The notes under the pieces are model-generated. The model did no database searches and was not told the DNA's origin. It worked only from the letters and a program-made list of their open reading frames with translations. From the NCBI RefSeq assembly GCF_015832195.1, contig NC_052046.1, positions 15,988,161 through 16,052,160 of the forward strand: DNA of 64,000 nucleotides, in the 5' to 3' direction. The translations under genes were made by a program, and so were the position numbers. This DNA is from Motacilla alba alba (lineage: Eukaryota; Chordata; Aves; Passeriformes; Motacillidae). Shown here piece after piece: positions 1 through 13,500 of the stretch (position 1 is its first letter; each line of letters starts with the position of its first letter).

Positions 1-1124
1 TTAGATACATTCTCCTTTTCTCTTAAAAATACCTGACCAGTGTATTTTCGCACATATGAACTAAAATATTTTAGTGCTTGTTGGTATTTTCTTTAACAAT
101 ATACTAGTAAAAGACTACAGTGTGTAAAGAAAAACAGGTAAGTCTAAATTTTAGCTCACTTTTGAGATGCTTTGGTAGTAATAGATGTTAGTGTTATGAC
201 AGCACTAGTGCATCCTCCTATTAGTAACACATTGTCTAAAAAATTGTATGGTTTTTTTGTACCCACATGCAATCCAAAAATCTTGGTCTTTTGAATTTCC
301 CAATTAGAGGGACAGTTCAAATGCGTTAAAGTCTCTGTTTCCTTGTTTACTCAGGTCTTTTTCCAGCAGATTGTCGTGCACAAACATTCATTCCAATGGC
401 CAACCTGCATACATTTGGAGTGAGTTATAGGACATTTTCTCAGTTCTCCCACTTCACTCTGTCAGTCCAGCATCTCTGCTGTACTTATCAGCAGTGAGCT
501 ATAGCTTTATGTTTGCCTTCTCAAGTTCATCTCAAAATAACTGGAAAGTTTATGAAAAATATATGGAAAGGAGGAGGTGACAGAAAAAATTAAATTAGAC
601 CATAAAAGTCTATTAGCCAAAATACTTACAAGAATTTGGCTTTGCTTAAGATTTAGATACCACTTATTTCAGAGTTTCTATTGCATACTTCCCCAGCCTC
701 TCTTCCATTTCCTTGGTGTCACTTGGGAGTATACAGGTCAATATCACCTCCTAAAGAACAAGCTGCATCCTGATTCTTTCCTGCATATGCACTTTTAAAC
801 ACTGCACAGCACCCATTTTTATCTTGTTTATGGTTTATTTCATCCCCAAAGGGATTGATTACAGGGTGTTATACAAAAGGCAAAAAAGTATAAATGAATC
901 TTGAATTTGCCAGTGTGTTGGGTATCCATCAGTTTGACTGGCTTCAGAATTAGACTCTGAAGGTCCATTTCAGTCTGATCTACAGGCCAGAGTTTGTGAT
1001 GCTACCAGTGTATTTTAATTATTTTCCACTACCTTAAAATTTTCCATGAAACGGTTTCTTTAGCCCCACCTGCTATTCTGAGCTGTAAAAATTTCTTCTC
1101 TTCATTAAAGAAAACACTAGACAG
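1..1124. other. Unique AT-rich sequence, no gene seen
   Basis: I see no repeat family, RNA gene or convincing exon here. The only open frame of note is 73 codons on the plus strand from 577; it has no recognisable domain, no Kozak context and no splice framework, so I treat it as chance. Confidence 0.6.
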
Positions 1125-1421
1125 TTTCTTTTGGGTTTGGTTTTTTTCATTGTTTTTTTTTGTTTGTTTGTTTGTTTGGGTTTGGGTTTTTTGTTTGTTT
1201 TGGTTTTTGTTTGGTTTGGTTTTTTGTTTGTTTTGGTTTTGGTTAGTTTGTTCATTTGGGGTTTTTGGTTTGAGGTTTTTTGTTGATGGTGGTGGTTTTG
1301 GCTTTTTTGGGGTTTGTTTTTCTTTTTTTTAGTTGGCTGGGGGTTTTTGGGGTTTTTATGTTTGGTTGGTTTTGGGGTTTTTTTGTTAGATTGAGGTTTT
1401 TTTTAATTTGGGGTTTTTTTC
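1125..1421 (+). repeat. G/T-only low-complexity tract
   Basis: For about 300 bases the plus strand is almost entirely T and G, built from units such as TTTG, TTTGG and TTTTGGGG with very few A or C. Runs of four or five G occur at 1339-1343, 1349-1352, 1374-1377 and 1410-1413. The pattern degrades from clean TTTG repeats on the left to TTTTTGGGG-like units on the right. Short open frames crossing it on both strands are translations of the repeat (Phe, Val, Leu, Trp and Gly on one strand; Lys, Pro, Asn and Thr on the other) and are not genes. Confidence 0.9.
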
Positions 1422-2886
1422 TGTCAAGAACATTAAAGCTTAAAGCTACTCTGTGTATGTTCAGGCCACTCAGGTCCAAATCCATGCATGTTCTATTTGA
1501 ATAACTACTAACCCAGAAGAATATAAATAATTTTCATTTCTCTGTTCACCACAGCTCATCACCTTATACAAAACTATTCTGAGATATTTTCAATAAAGTA
1601 AAAATTTTATCATAACATCCAGTTTAGACCAGTGAACAGCAGAAGCAGCCCCAAGATTAGATCTTGAAGACCTGTTAAGGTGTATATGAAAAAAAAAAGT
1701 AACATTCATGTGTGTGATATTTCTAAAGAAATCTGCCCTACCATTACAAATTTTTAAGGGGGTCCACAAATCTCCAAGCAGTAATACCCTAGCATTTGTG
1801 GGTTGTATTCTCAAAAATTTCACTGATAAATTAAATGACTTCCTGCTGGAGAGAGTCCCACTATGGCTTTGTCATTGACTTTACCAGGAACAGAGCCAGG
1901 CCCAAATGTCTTAAGAATTATATTTTAATAGACATAGATGGTGGTCATCTTCCTACAGCATTTTTAACTTTTGTTGACCCAACGCTGAAGAACTTGCTAA
2001 TCTAACTGAAAGCATCTCATAACATACCTTGGGATCGCCTGGGAGAAACAAGGGTCTTAAAAGAAAAATAGCAAGGCAGATTTTTTCATCAGCAATAAGT
2101 CATCATTTGACTGACACAGGAGGCAAGAGAGATCTCGGAAATCTTGGGGCATATAGCTGCTGTATGGAACATGGTAATCTAGAGTATATTGCTTTGAACT
2201 TTACAAGGACTTGAGATTCTCTACAAACTCAAAATACAGGAAAAAAAATTTTAAAAGGCAACCAGAAAAACAATGGAAAGAAAGCAAGGCTTTCTCTCTG
2301 ATTGACATAGCTCATTAGCATCACATAAAAAAAACTCAGCAGAAAAAACTCAAATTGTTGATTTTATGGAGTTATTGGTACGAAACTACTTACAAAACAA
2401 CAAAAGAAAAGGATTATTTCACAAAAAAAACCCTTTTACTTAAAGCCATTGCATTTACAGTATTATATGACCTCAGAAAAGGTTCTTTCTTTTCATATTT
2501 TTAACAGTTATTTCTTTGCCAGAAAAGGCAAAGCTATGAAAAGAAATTTTAATTTGTGTCACCTTAAAGTAAAAATAAGATACCTAGCATCTAATTTATA
2601 GGTCTTCCTTTGTTTATATTTTATAATTATTCTTTTGATTCCTTTAAAATCCCCTTTGAAATGCTGAATATTAGAAAGGCAGCACAGATGCTGATTCTGT
2701 TTGCAATGGCCTAAAAAAAGTGCAAGCTTTAATCTGATGTCTAGGCTGCATTAAAAAAATTGGATTGAAAAGGATTAGATTAGATTAGACCTTCTGGATT
2801 TAAAAATGTTAAAACTCCATTTATGCTTTAACATAATCTCCTTCCACTCTCTGAAGCCATCAAGCTGAGCTCTGTCCCTTGCAAGT
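1422..2886. other. Unique AT-rich sequence, no gene seen
   Basis: No transposon family or coding exon is recognised. A small GATTA run (three copies) lies near 2767-2783. Open frames of 61-77 codons overlap the region without any recognisable domain. Confidence 0.55.
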
Positions 2887-2888
2887 AT

Positions 2889-2909
2889 TTATTATTATTA
2901 TTATTATTA
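2889..2909. repeat. (TTA)7 microsatellite
   Basis: There are seven uninterrupted TTA units. It is a short trinucleotide repeat of the kind that is commonly polymorphic. Confidence 0.9.
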
Positions 2910-3377
2910 AATTTGCTTCTTTTTCATTTTAACATCCTAGTTTCATATTTGTAATAGCAAGAAATCCTCTGAGACAGATCTAAAAGTTATTCCTGACCTG
3001 GTGAATGGAAGGGCAGGCACTTAAACCTCTGGCTTTTATGATGATTTTATGTATTTGTGCACAGTCACAAATGTAAATATTAATAGCTAGTTTTTAAAAG
3101 CCAAATAAGAGTGAGTGCTTTTAGGAACTTTAGAGGCTTTTGAAAGAGTGGTGATGTTTTACAGTACTACAACTTATTTACAATGCATTATTATGAAGAA
3201 ATGCACAGTTTAAAAAGCAATCATGCACTTTAGTAAATCTGAAGTACCTATTACCTACAGCATCTGTAAAAAAAATAAAACAAGCAAGCAATAATATTTG
3301 CAAGCTACTCGTGGTACTTCAGAATTCAGATTGGCCTTTATTTCTCATATAAATGAAATCAAGATATTGTTTGGGAG
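2910..3377. other. Unique AT-rich sequence left of the LTR
   Basis: Nothing is recognised in this stretch. Its right edge (GGGAG at 3373-3377) is the probable left target-site copy of the LTR that follows. Confidence 0.5.
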
Positions 3378-4794
3378 TGTCATGGTTTGGCGCTAGCGCA
3401 ATGCCAGTGCCCCCATGAAAACATATTCTCCCTGGTATCTGCTGTGAGATGCGATCAGAAACAGAGCAAAGCAGGCCTCTACTTATGAACAAAGAAAGGA
3501 AAAAAACTTTATTATCATAGAACTATAATAAAATGAACACACAGAGAGCAAAATGGAAACTTTTCAAAACATTTCTCCTCCCCCCACTCAATTTCCCGCA
3601 GCATAAAACAAAACCTTAGATTTTTACCAGTCCATCACCCTTCAAATAATCAACTCAGTCCATCTCCACCCTTCCGACAATCAACTCTCATTTCATCAAG
3701 GAGAGAAGAGTCCCTCTTGCGCCACAGGCAAATTCCCCTGGAAACACAGCCGAATTCAGTTGTGTTTCCACATCACTCAACACCACCTTCGTGACTTCTT
3801 CCTTCCATGTCCAGTGCTCTCACCACTGCACATGGACCAGAGCTGCTTTTAGGGTTCCCTTTTCAAGGATGCTTCGCCCAGTTCCAGGAGAAAACGACAG
3901 TCTCTCACCTTTTCGGGACACTAGTCCCCCCCAAATTTCACCCCCTGGGGCTGAGGGGTCTCGAGAGCACCATCACCTCATCGCCTGTCGTCTCCACTCA
4001 CATCACTCCTTTGGCACCAAGCCATCGCCTCCCCCTAAAATGTAGTCTCTGTATTACAGGAAAGGTTCTGTCCATGGCCATACAAGAAAAGTTCAGCCAA
4101 AAGCCACTCCATCATCTCCTCCCACCTAAAATTCTTCTCAACTTCTCTCGGTCCTTCTTCACCTTCACAGCTTGCACCACACTTGCGCATTTCCTCCTAC
4201 TTTATCCCCATCTCTCTTCTCCTTCAACTCCTGGAGGATCAGCATTTGCAAGGTTTCCATCACCCCACAGAAGGGTTAAAATCACAGTCTCTACTCATCC
4301 AGAACTCCCACGCTGGCCCTGCCGGGCACTCTTCTCGCCGCCCCCCCTTCTCCTTCTTGGCCAGGCCAGTGCTATCAAATTTCAAGGTAGCACTGGCACC
4401 TCTCTCTCCATCTCTCCCTCCTGAGAAAGGTGGGCTGCCCGATGCCTCACAGAGTTCTTCCACCCTTCCATAATCTGTGGGGAACTCACTCTTGTCCTGC
4501 CGGGGCCAGAGGCCTTCACCTCCCATCTCTGCCCAAGGCTCCGGCCTACCTCCCTCCGGCCTCGTGGCTTCTCCTCCCCCGCCCAGCCCGCAGCTGGGCA
4601 GGGGAGGTCTGACCTCTCCATCCACCGGAACGAAGAGAGAGTTCTCCTGGGAGTTCCTTGCTTTTAACCCCTGTGTTCTCAGAGGCGTATCCATATCCTC
4701 AATGGCCAAACCAGGTGCCAATATTCACATCTGAGCACCTATTGGTTTGACCACCACCACCTCCCAAAAACTCACTTCCTCTCAAACCACGACA
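3378..4794 (-). mobile_element. Solo LTR, about 1.4 kb, passerine endogenous retrovirus
   Basis: The element runs from TGTCATGGTTTG at 3378 to CAAACCACGACA ending at 4794, so it has inverted TG...CA ends with one mismatch over 12 bases. Flanking 5-bp sequences GGGAG and GGGGG differ at one base and look like a target-site duplication. The sense strand is minus: an AATAAA signal (complement of 3508-3513) lies near the 3' part, with a TTTTATGC box upstream of it near 3600. The body is more GC-rich than the surroundings. No second LTR, primer-binding site or gag/pol/env remnant flanks it, so it is a solo LTR left by LTR-LTR recombination. I recognise the family as common in songbirds but cannot fix its library name. 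Two long open frames lie inside: 4260-4721 (minus, 153 codons, U3 side) and 3807-4424 (plus, 205 codons). An internal palindrome, GCGCTAGCGC, sits at 3390-3399. Confidence 0.88.
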
Positions 4795-7700
4795 GGGGGT
4801 TAAGGGATGGCATTTCTCAGAAGCAAAATGGAGGAATAATAATATCCTTCCTGGGATCCATGCAACCTTTACAATGAAGATGTACTTCCGAATTTCTGAG
4901 CATTCCACACTAGAGGTAGGGCTATCAGATCCAACACCACTTACTCTGTACTGAAAATATTTCAGGCAAACCAACGGCATTTATAAATATTAGATAATAC
5001 TATCAGATATGTGTGGGAGATTATGAAATACTAACTCCTATATGAATATATTAAATCACTGACACCATTTCTGCCTATCTGTGGGGAATCAATCAGTCCT
5101 TTCTTTTTGCCCATGGAGCTCTGAAAGTCATGTGATAGATCACACCACCACATATTCCTTAATTTCTGCCTGTAGACACAGGCTCTGGTGAACAGCCAGA
5201 ACATCCATTACCATGATTTGGTATGACCTAGCAGTACAAATAGATGGGTGCTGCTATCAGAAGAGTGGTGCTTGCTGACCTGGGCTGGAGATCCCTTGAC
5301 TAACTCTGGATAGCTGGGAGGACATAGCAAGGGACTATCTTTACGATAATTGAAGAGTCCCACTACTTGATGAATCTGGTTTAGGACATTAGGAAGTGAA
5401 CTGTCCAAACCAGGTTGTTGTGGCACCAGCATAAAATGAACTAATAATCTGAACAATAATGCCAGTTCTCAATGTAGACATCTTTATATATTCGTCCAAT
5501 AACTAAAAAGAAGTTTAATGTGTCCATATTAAAGAATAAGGGTAACTAGGTAAAAATTTTTGTTATCCAGTTTTCTACAATCTTTGTGAGGCTCAAAGCT
5601 GTCACGGAGGTGTAACTAGCTGAATACCATTTTCCCTTAGCACCATCAGAGAAATATTTTCTGACTTTGGTAGGTGTTTTTCATCTTAATCTTTTTGTTT
5701 TTGTATATTTTTCAGACAGCCATATTTAAGAGAGATGGTTTATGCTCACAGCACACATCTGAGTATCTGAGCTGGATTTCCTCTAACAGAGACCTCTTTG
5801 ATTTCATGTGTTCATTTTCACCATCCCTCAGAGATGGCTCATTGCTGCCCACACTGCCTCATGCTCTTCAGCTGAGGACATTTTTTTGCTATGTTAGTTA
5901 GTACAGAAATTCTGTACTGCTTGGTAGATCATCAAAATATGAGCAAAACGGCAGTGGCCTGTGAGGTTATCTCCTATGTAAAAATCAGCTATCAATTAAA
6001 AGTCACTTGGATTAAGGGTCATAGTTCCCATTAAGAGAGTTGCAATTACTCCCTCCTAGAATCTGTGAAGAGCCACAAGAAAACTGTATCATGGGTCATC
6101 CAAACATTAGACAAAAAACCTGTATGAATTGAAGAATAAGTTCTCATTAACTTATTAAACTCATTAACTTTAATTCAGCATTGATTACCAGTAAATTGGA
6201 ACAATTTGAGATGCATTAGTTGTAGGAAATTTATTTCTTGCCAGTTATCACAAAATTAAAGAAACAGTCAAGAACTACTACTAACAAGACCACTAAAAGC
6301 AGTCTAGAACCCCTCTATTTAGAGGCTGAAGGTAATAAAATTGGGATATTTTTCACCTTCTCTTCAAGTCTGCAGTCAAGCTTTTGACAGAAATGGACTA
6401 TCATTAAAGGGTGAACCAAACCTCATGCCCTTAATTAACTATTAGTCATAGCAGGAGAGACCTGGACTTCAGGAAACCAAATCATAGTCCTCCCAGTTGA
6501 GAAGAGAAATGTGAATTATGGATGAAGTGCAAGCAAACTGTTGTACAGAGTGTCAAGGGGATTGTGCTGTTTTAGGAAAGAGTACCAAGTCTTCAGTGCC
6601 TTGCACAATGTAAAGGTAGATAGCCACACATTTTGCTTGATTGATTGCCTCTAATTTTAAGCTTATAGGGGTTGTATTAGGTGCATTTTGATTGCTCTTG
6701 ACTGCAGCAATTTCAGTACCAATTTTCATAAGCCTAAACTGGAACTGCTTAAAATTCTCACTTAAAAGAAAATTTATGAGCCACAACAATATTATATAGA
6801 TGATTCAAATTTTATATTTCAATTAAATTCTGATTTGATATTAAATTCAATATACTGAAATTTCAGTTGTAATATAAAGGTCAGAAAAACAAGAACCACA
6901 ATTTATTGGCACAATACTGGCTATGGACGGTTTTGATGAAACCATATATTTTTTTAATTTTACAAATAAAATTGCAATGTTCTTATTTTGTCCTGTTTTC
7001 AGATCTAGTTTCCCCTTTAATATTAATTGAGCAGGTGTCTTTCACTAACAGAAACACCAGAATGGAATCTGGGCACCAAAACCTTTTGCATTAGCTGTTG
7101 CTGAAAATATTTGTAAATGATACAGTAATACTGACCTAGAGTACAAATTACTAGCCCAGACATTTCTCATTTAATTTCAGCAATTCAATTGCCATGAGAA
7201 GAAATTGTCAAAGATTTGAAGCAGGCACATGCAGTGTGGAAGATGTGACTAATATCATAATTGTTCTACACTAGTAAAAATGTTTGAATGTCATTTAGGT
7301 AATTGCACCTCATGGTATTTTATGGGTGAAAAATACTTTCTATGTAATATGATTTTTTTCTATCATATTCTGTGATTTCTGATTAATTGTGCAATATTGT
7401 CTATCAAATATTTAAAGTATGTTAACCTATATTGATTTCCTAAGAGTAAGAAATAGGATACTAGTATAATGTTTTGGAATAGCAAAAAAAAAAAAACAAA
7501 ACCTGTGGGTCCAATTTCTGTAAACGCTACAGGCATTGCTAACTCATCATTAAATCCTAAACTGGTATGATTCTTTGACCAGACAGACTTAAATGTATTA
7601 AGTAGATAGAAAGGCAATATACCAATATACACTCCTATCAGTATGAAGCACTGCTATTCTGATTTGCAAGAAAAAAAAATTTTTAAAAAATTGTGGAAAA

Positions 7701-10460
7701 ATTGTAGCTCCTTTACCTGATTTCTGCAGGCCAAGACAAACAATGTATACTATAACCTTATGTTTTATCATTACTATACAGATTTTGTAGAACCAACACT
7801 TTTACTTGGATATAACCTTGAGGCTGTGCCCTAAGGCAGATTGTCAGAGACTGTGAATAACTCTTCACGTGTCCTTACAGCAGAACAGCTAGCTGGTTGA
7901 GGACTGCAAAGTTCAACAGGTTAAAAGGCTGAGTAGGTCTTTTCTCATAAGGAAAACAAATGAGAAAGAAAAGTTTACAGGAGGAGTCTTAGGAAATGCC
8001 AGCACCTGACAGTGTTGTACATCAGGTCTGAAAAAGCCACATAAACAACTTTCCCTCAGGAGTCTCTATGGACTCTTTCATAAAATCTCAACCTTTGTCA
8101 CAGAAGTGGAGAAAGTCTCTGACTTCCCTTTGTAAGTGCATCAGTCTAGCACAGAGGGTGGAACCTAACCTAGGAAGATTCTTTCATTTTCCATCTCAGA
8201 GGACTCTAGCCTGTCAAGGGAGGTTGAACAAATCTACCATCTCCTCTCTGAAGTAACAAGCCTAATTTGTTCCCTTGGGATCCAACCAGTTACCCTGAGT
8301 GCAGTCAGCTCACAGACAGACAGTTGATGCGGAGCCTGGGACCTGAGCTGAGGAGCAGTGTGTGGAGGCTGCAGGTGAGTAAGGCTTCTACCTTCCAGCC
8401 ATGGAAAGCCAACAGTGAAAACAAAGCCTTTGTGCCGCCATTCTGCTCAGTTAGAATGTTGGAATAACACAGCTTTGGTATTCAAAAAAAACCTAGAAAT
8501 GGTAATTAATTACATGGTCTATCAGGGAAGCAATCTCCCAGGCATGAGCAGCCCTAGGTGTAATATAACAGCCTATTAGTCAATTGGATTTTCAATGGAA
8601 ATGAAGAAGGAAAGGTAATTTTTTTTTTCTGTTTCTGTCTCACAAAAGTAGAAAAAACAAAATACATTTATAATTTTTCAGTGGTGCTTCCCGGTTTTAA
8701 TGGTTGTTCTTTTTTTCCTTTTGAGTCTTAAATGAGACTACAAGTTACACAGAGAATTTAAAAATCAGAGCAAACATACCGACAATTCAATGTATGACAG
8801 ACATATTAGAGAATCTTTCCACTTCAGCTTTCTGAGACTCATTGGAGATCTATTATCACAGAAATCAATAGAGGAAGAAGTATCTTGAGTCAATACTGAT
8901 CACCATGATGGATCTCTGGAATAAACTAAGATTGTGAGGAGAACTCTTGTATGCTCAAAGTAGTTACTGTAATGCCACATTTTGCGTTCACACTTTTTAC
9001 TAAGCTAACAATTTTTTTTTCTTCACTCACTTTGTTTCTATTAAACAGAATTCCTAATCCCAGTTCAAAGTGAAATTTTTTTCCATGATAAAATGGCAAA
9101 GAAGGTATGAATCCTAGCAATTTTCCCTAAGTCTTTGGAAAGGGCAGTTAACAGTAGCTTCACACAGTCAGATTTATGTGGGTTTAATAATGAGGAACAG
9201 CAACTAAATTGAAAAACATATAAACTCAGCAGACATAAACAGCTGCTGGGTTTTTCTCTTAGTGACAATTTGTAGCTGTGTCTGCTACTTCCTTTTCTAG
9301 ACAAGTCTTTCATTGTCTGTTTTCCAAAAGAACCTTCTTTGCCTGTATTAGCTCAACTGTTATTTACAATTACATGTTTTTTATTGTCCTCCTGTTTTTT
9401 ATGCACATATATTGTATTTATAGATGTAGTTATATGTGTATATAAATATCCTGCTGAATTGTCTTTACCCAATACCACTATGATCTGTTGATATGTAGCA
9501 TTCTCTGAGACAGATCCCATTCTTGGGATTTAAGTGTGTTAAATTAAATTACAATAAATCAAAAATACATTAATCACTTTTAAAAAATCTTATAAATGAG
9601 AGCAGTGAAAAATGAATCTTATATTTTGTCCTGTGACTCATTCTTTGACAATAATTCTTTGGTGAAAAGAACTAATGTACTGGAGAATCAATAAGCTTTC
9701 AGACACACTACATCAGTGTGTTTCCTTTGTTGATCTATATTTTCATTATTAACAGTAAATGTCAAGAGTGGCCTCTGTGTAGCTGGAGTGTTTTAAGTTT
9801 ATTTCATCACTGTGGAATTCTTCAGTCTTTGAGGGATCTCAGGTAGGACAACAGAGTCAGAGAACAAAATTAGGACCAATGTATTGCAATTAAGATTTCC
9901 CAACTAAATCACTTGGGTTCTCGATTTCACTGTTCTTTTGGTTTGCAAATATTTTTTGTTTGTTTTCTTCTGTGCTAATAAACTTGATTGAATTTCTGAT
10001 TACCATTTCATTCTAGTGAATCAACTATTCACAGGTTGTTTATATTATGTCAAGTGAATGTAATTGATTTTTCCTAGGTCATAAAGCCAGAGGAAGTTTT
10101 GTTTGCTAGAGAAACTCCTCAAAATCATTGTTCTTTAATAATTACATTGGAATGGAATCACAATTACCATGAAATTATGGGGCTTTTTTGTAATTTAACA
10201 ATATCATGCTTACAGACCAAAGAAGCATGCACTTTGAGCAAAGCTAATACAACAAACTTTACAGATAATTAGAACGTGATTTGGATGTGTGGATCAACCG
10301 TCTCATTTCAGTATATCCTGGGGATATATTCACAATGTCACTGTGTTCATATCATTTTGCATTTTGCAAAAGCGAACCCCAGCACAAGACCTTTCTATTT
10401 CACAACATCAGCCCCTAGTCTGACTGTACCATGCACATCTTGCAGCTGAAGAACGTGTTT
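4795..10460. other. Unique sequence, no supported gene
   Basis: This is a long AT-rich stretch with no transposon I recognise and only short open frames. A locally higher-GC patch at 8060-8470 carries two strong splice-donor motifs (GTAAGT at 8132 and CAG/GTGAGT at 8375); see the findings. An AT palindrome lies near 7668-7690. Confidence 0.5.
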
Positions 10461-10560
10461 TAGAATCACAGAACTTTAGAATCATTTGAATTGGAGCAGA
10501 CCTTTAAATGGCTATTTGTCCAAATCCCTGCAATTACCAGGGATTTCTTTGACGAGATGT
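10461..10560 (-). mobile_element. CR1 LINE 3' end fragment
   Basis: Read on the plus strand it starts with AGAATCACAGAA and AGAATCATTTGAATTGGA, then a degraded form of the CR1 3' untranslated end (a GACCTTTAAA-like block, then CCCTGCAATTACCAGGGAT). This is the reverse complement of the CR1 tail, so the element is minus strand and truncated to about 100 bases. Similarity fades after about 10560. No ORF2 sequence is retained. Confidence 0.75.
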
Positions 10561-13500
10561 TTACATGCCAATGCAACTACCAAGAGAGGACTGCCTTTTA
10601 CCCATAGCACAGAATTGCAGCCCCCTTTCGCTTTTGCTGATGTCTTCTGCTGCAGTGCAGCTGAAATGCATGCTGCTGGGCTAGGCCAAGTAGGCTGCAC
10701 CTACCTCAGTTTATTGTCACTTGATGTGTAGGTTTTGGTAAGATGAAATGTAGTTGATAACTTCTCATTCAAAGGTACGGGTTTTTTTCATTCATAGGAA
10801 AGAATAGACAGTGGTGACTTGCACTTTGCTACAAAATAAGGTGTTTCCAACTCAGTAGTACAAAAATAGCTTTTACTGGTCAGTGTCAGGCTCATATCTA
10901 GTGCAAGAAATTATCATCATCCTGTATGATAACTTTTACTCAATATAGTCAATAAGAACTAAACTCTGTATAGCATTCCTTCACCAAGTCTTTGGTGGTT
11001 GCCCAACCTTGCCTACAGCCATCAAGTGGCAAAAGCTTGGTTTCTCTCTTTCACTGGTGAAGCAAAGGTGCTCTGACCTGTTCTCCCAAAAAGGCATAGG
11101 GTAACTGTCACAACAGTGTAAAAAGGGCTGAATTTTTGTCTATAAATAATTTAGTCCCTGGTGTGTTTTTGCAATAGTTCAGATATTTACTGCTGCCAAT
11201 AAAAATACATTCACAAGATGATAATCTCTTACTATTCAAGAGATGTAACCTAAAATGCTCCTGGTTGCAAAGTCTGAGATTTAACATCTATGCCCTGTAC
11301 AAAAGTTCTGACAGATATTCTTTTTATGCAATTTTTTGACTGTTTTTTCTGCTACATCAGAACTTTGATAATTGGTGCTGTGTATGGCTTGCTTGCTGGG
11401 AATGTTATTATTTTTGTGTCTTTGAGCTTAGTCTTCCAAATTTCTCGGAAGTCAGAAATCAGTGAAGTTTTTTAGTGCATGCAGTTATTCATGAAAGAGT
11501 AACCTACTTCACTTTGTACATTTCTGTACTTCCACTAGTTTTCATTTCATAAACTCTAAAAAGAGATCAGTAGATTGAAGCACCAGTACTGTAAGCCTGC
11601 CTTTCATTTTGTGTTTTGCAAAGATTTAGACAGAAAGAAATAAGATCCTTCCTTAACTCAAAATGAGCTATTTTGCTTCTTCTGTTAATTTCAATCAGAT
11701 TTTTGGGTTGTAAACAACTCACTTAATCAGGTCTAGTCTGTCTATACATAAGGCAAGGACTGCCATGGTTCTAACTGATTGGATAATAATATTTTTTTTT
11801 TTCCATACTTCTATAAGCAAGACCCCTGCCTTCATTTTCCAGTCACAAAACTTTAAATTAAATAAAACATAACAACAGGATGGACAGAAAAAGGATAAAG
11901 GCAGGTGTTAAGGTGGAAGAAAGTGGCAGACAAATTGGGGAAAGAAAGAGTGGGAAGAAAACAGTGGTTCACATTCCAGTGACATTTTTGAGAGAAACAA
12001 AAGCATTCTAGCATATACACAGTCCTTTGATGCCAGCACTTCTTCCTTCGGGATAGTCACATTGTGACGCTTAGAAATATATTCAAGCTTTTATTTTACA
12101 AAACTTGTAATCCATCACTTCTTCTCCCTGCATCCTTTCTCCTTTCATTAGCCCCTGTTAACTAAATCATCCTTAAATAACTGAATAGCATTCTAATTAG
12201 ATAGCATAAATTTAAAATGTCCTAAAAGCAAATAAAGTCTGGAGGTGAAGGAGTTTTGAGCACAGACCTACAATTTCAGCACTTCTTCTCTTTGGAAAGT
12301 TTCAGCCTTGCTAGAATGATATGCCTCTTTGGTTAGCAGAATTAAATACCTCAAGTCCCAGTAGGAGACTAAGATGAACAATCCTTTGTGCTTTCGCAGG
12401 CCTTCATCTGAGACCTGTGTTCAGAATACAAAGTGTAGTGTAAAAATTCACTTTAGCCATGGCCACAGCAGTGTCTAGCAAGAGTCAAAGATTTAATTGC
12501 TCACCTCATGTCGCAGCAGGTTCAATTTCTTATTTTACATGAGGGTTCAAAATTCTAGAAGCAAGTACTGACCAACGGGAAATTGATTTCTGAATCAAAC
12601 ATTGATATGTGTGTCAATAACATGGCAAAAAAAATAAAAGGTAGACATGTAAAACTAATCAGGTGTTTTGGATGGTCTAGAAGAACCATCCTTAGAAGGA
12701 CCCTAATCTTTAAAATAAATTTTCTACCACTTTACATGCACTGTTATTTAGGTATATGAACAGTATTTTGAGTAGAAAAATTATTAAGGTTATGCAGGAC
12801 ATAAGATTTAAATAAGATCAAATCAATAAGAAATGGTTCATTAAAAAATGTCAGAAAATAATTCATTAAATTTGTGTCCCTTCTTCATCAGTTTTATGAT
12901 TAAATTTTTAATATGTCTTTATCTTTTTTCCAAAGCATTTACTATTACTTTAACAGACACCTATATTGTATAAATGCAATACACAATTTCATCATACTAG
13001 ATTAGCAAAATAATTATTTTTTAAAATTTTTTGTAACTCCAACAGGATTTAACTTTTTATATAAAAAATTATATACTGCAATAAAATTTTTGTAAGTTTC
13101 CAAACATTCTTCAACAAATTTGTAAAAAATACAGATTGCAGATTCATCACTACCTGTCCTAATGAGCTTAGCTGAAATACATTGATGTAATGGAACAGTT
13201 CCTTTCCCACCAAAATTGTCAGTTTTCTACTGACTCCAGAATGGTCATGGAAGAGACTATGTGACACTTGTTTTTCTTGTCTCTGTACAAAAATATTTCC
13301 CCTTCAAAATATTTTACAGATCACTCAACTTCCTGTTAGGGCCTTTTCATCTGCTACTCTGACGATACTTGAAGTTTTGCTAAAATGGAAAAAATGAGAG
13401 AACACTTTACTGAACCTTGCAAGGTAAACTGTGTTAGCAGGCATGCAAGGATATAATGCAGAAATCTTACAGTTTTCTAAACAAATCTAAATTAATGGAA

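Noticed and set aside
1073..1504. Open frames through the G/T tract
   Set aside because: Low-complexity translation of a simple tract, on both strands at once.
2767..2783. Interstitial telomere-like repeat (TTAGATTAGATTAGA)
   Set aside because: The unit is GATTA, not TTAGGG, and only three copies are present.
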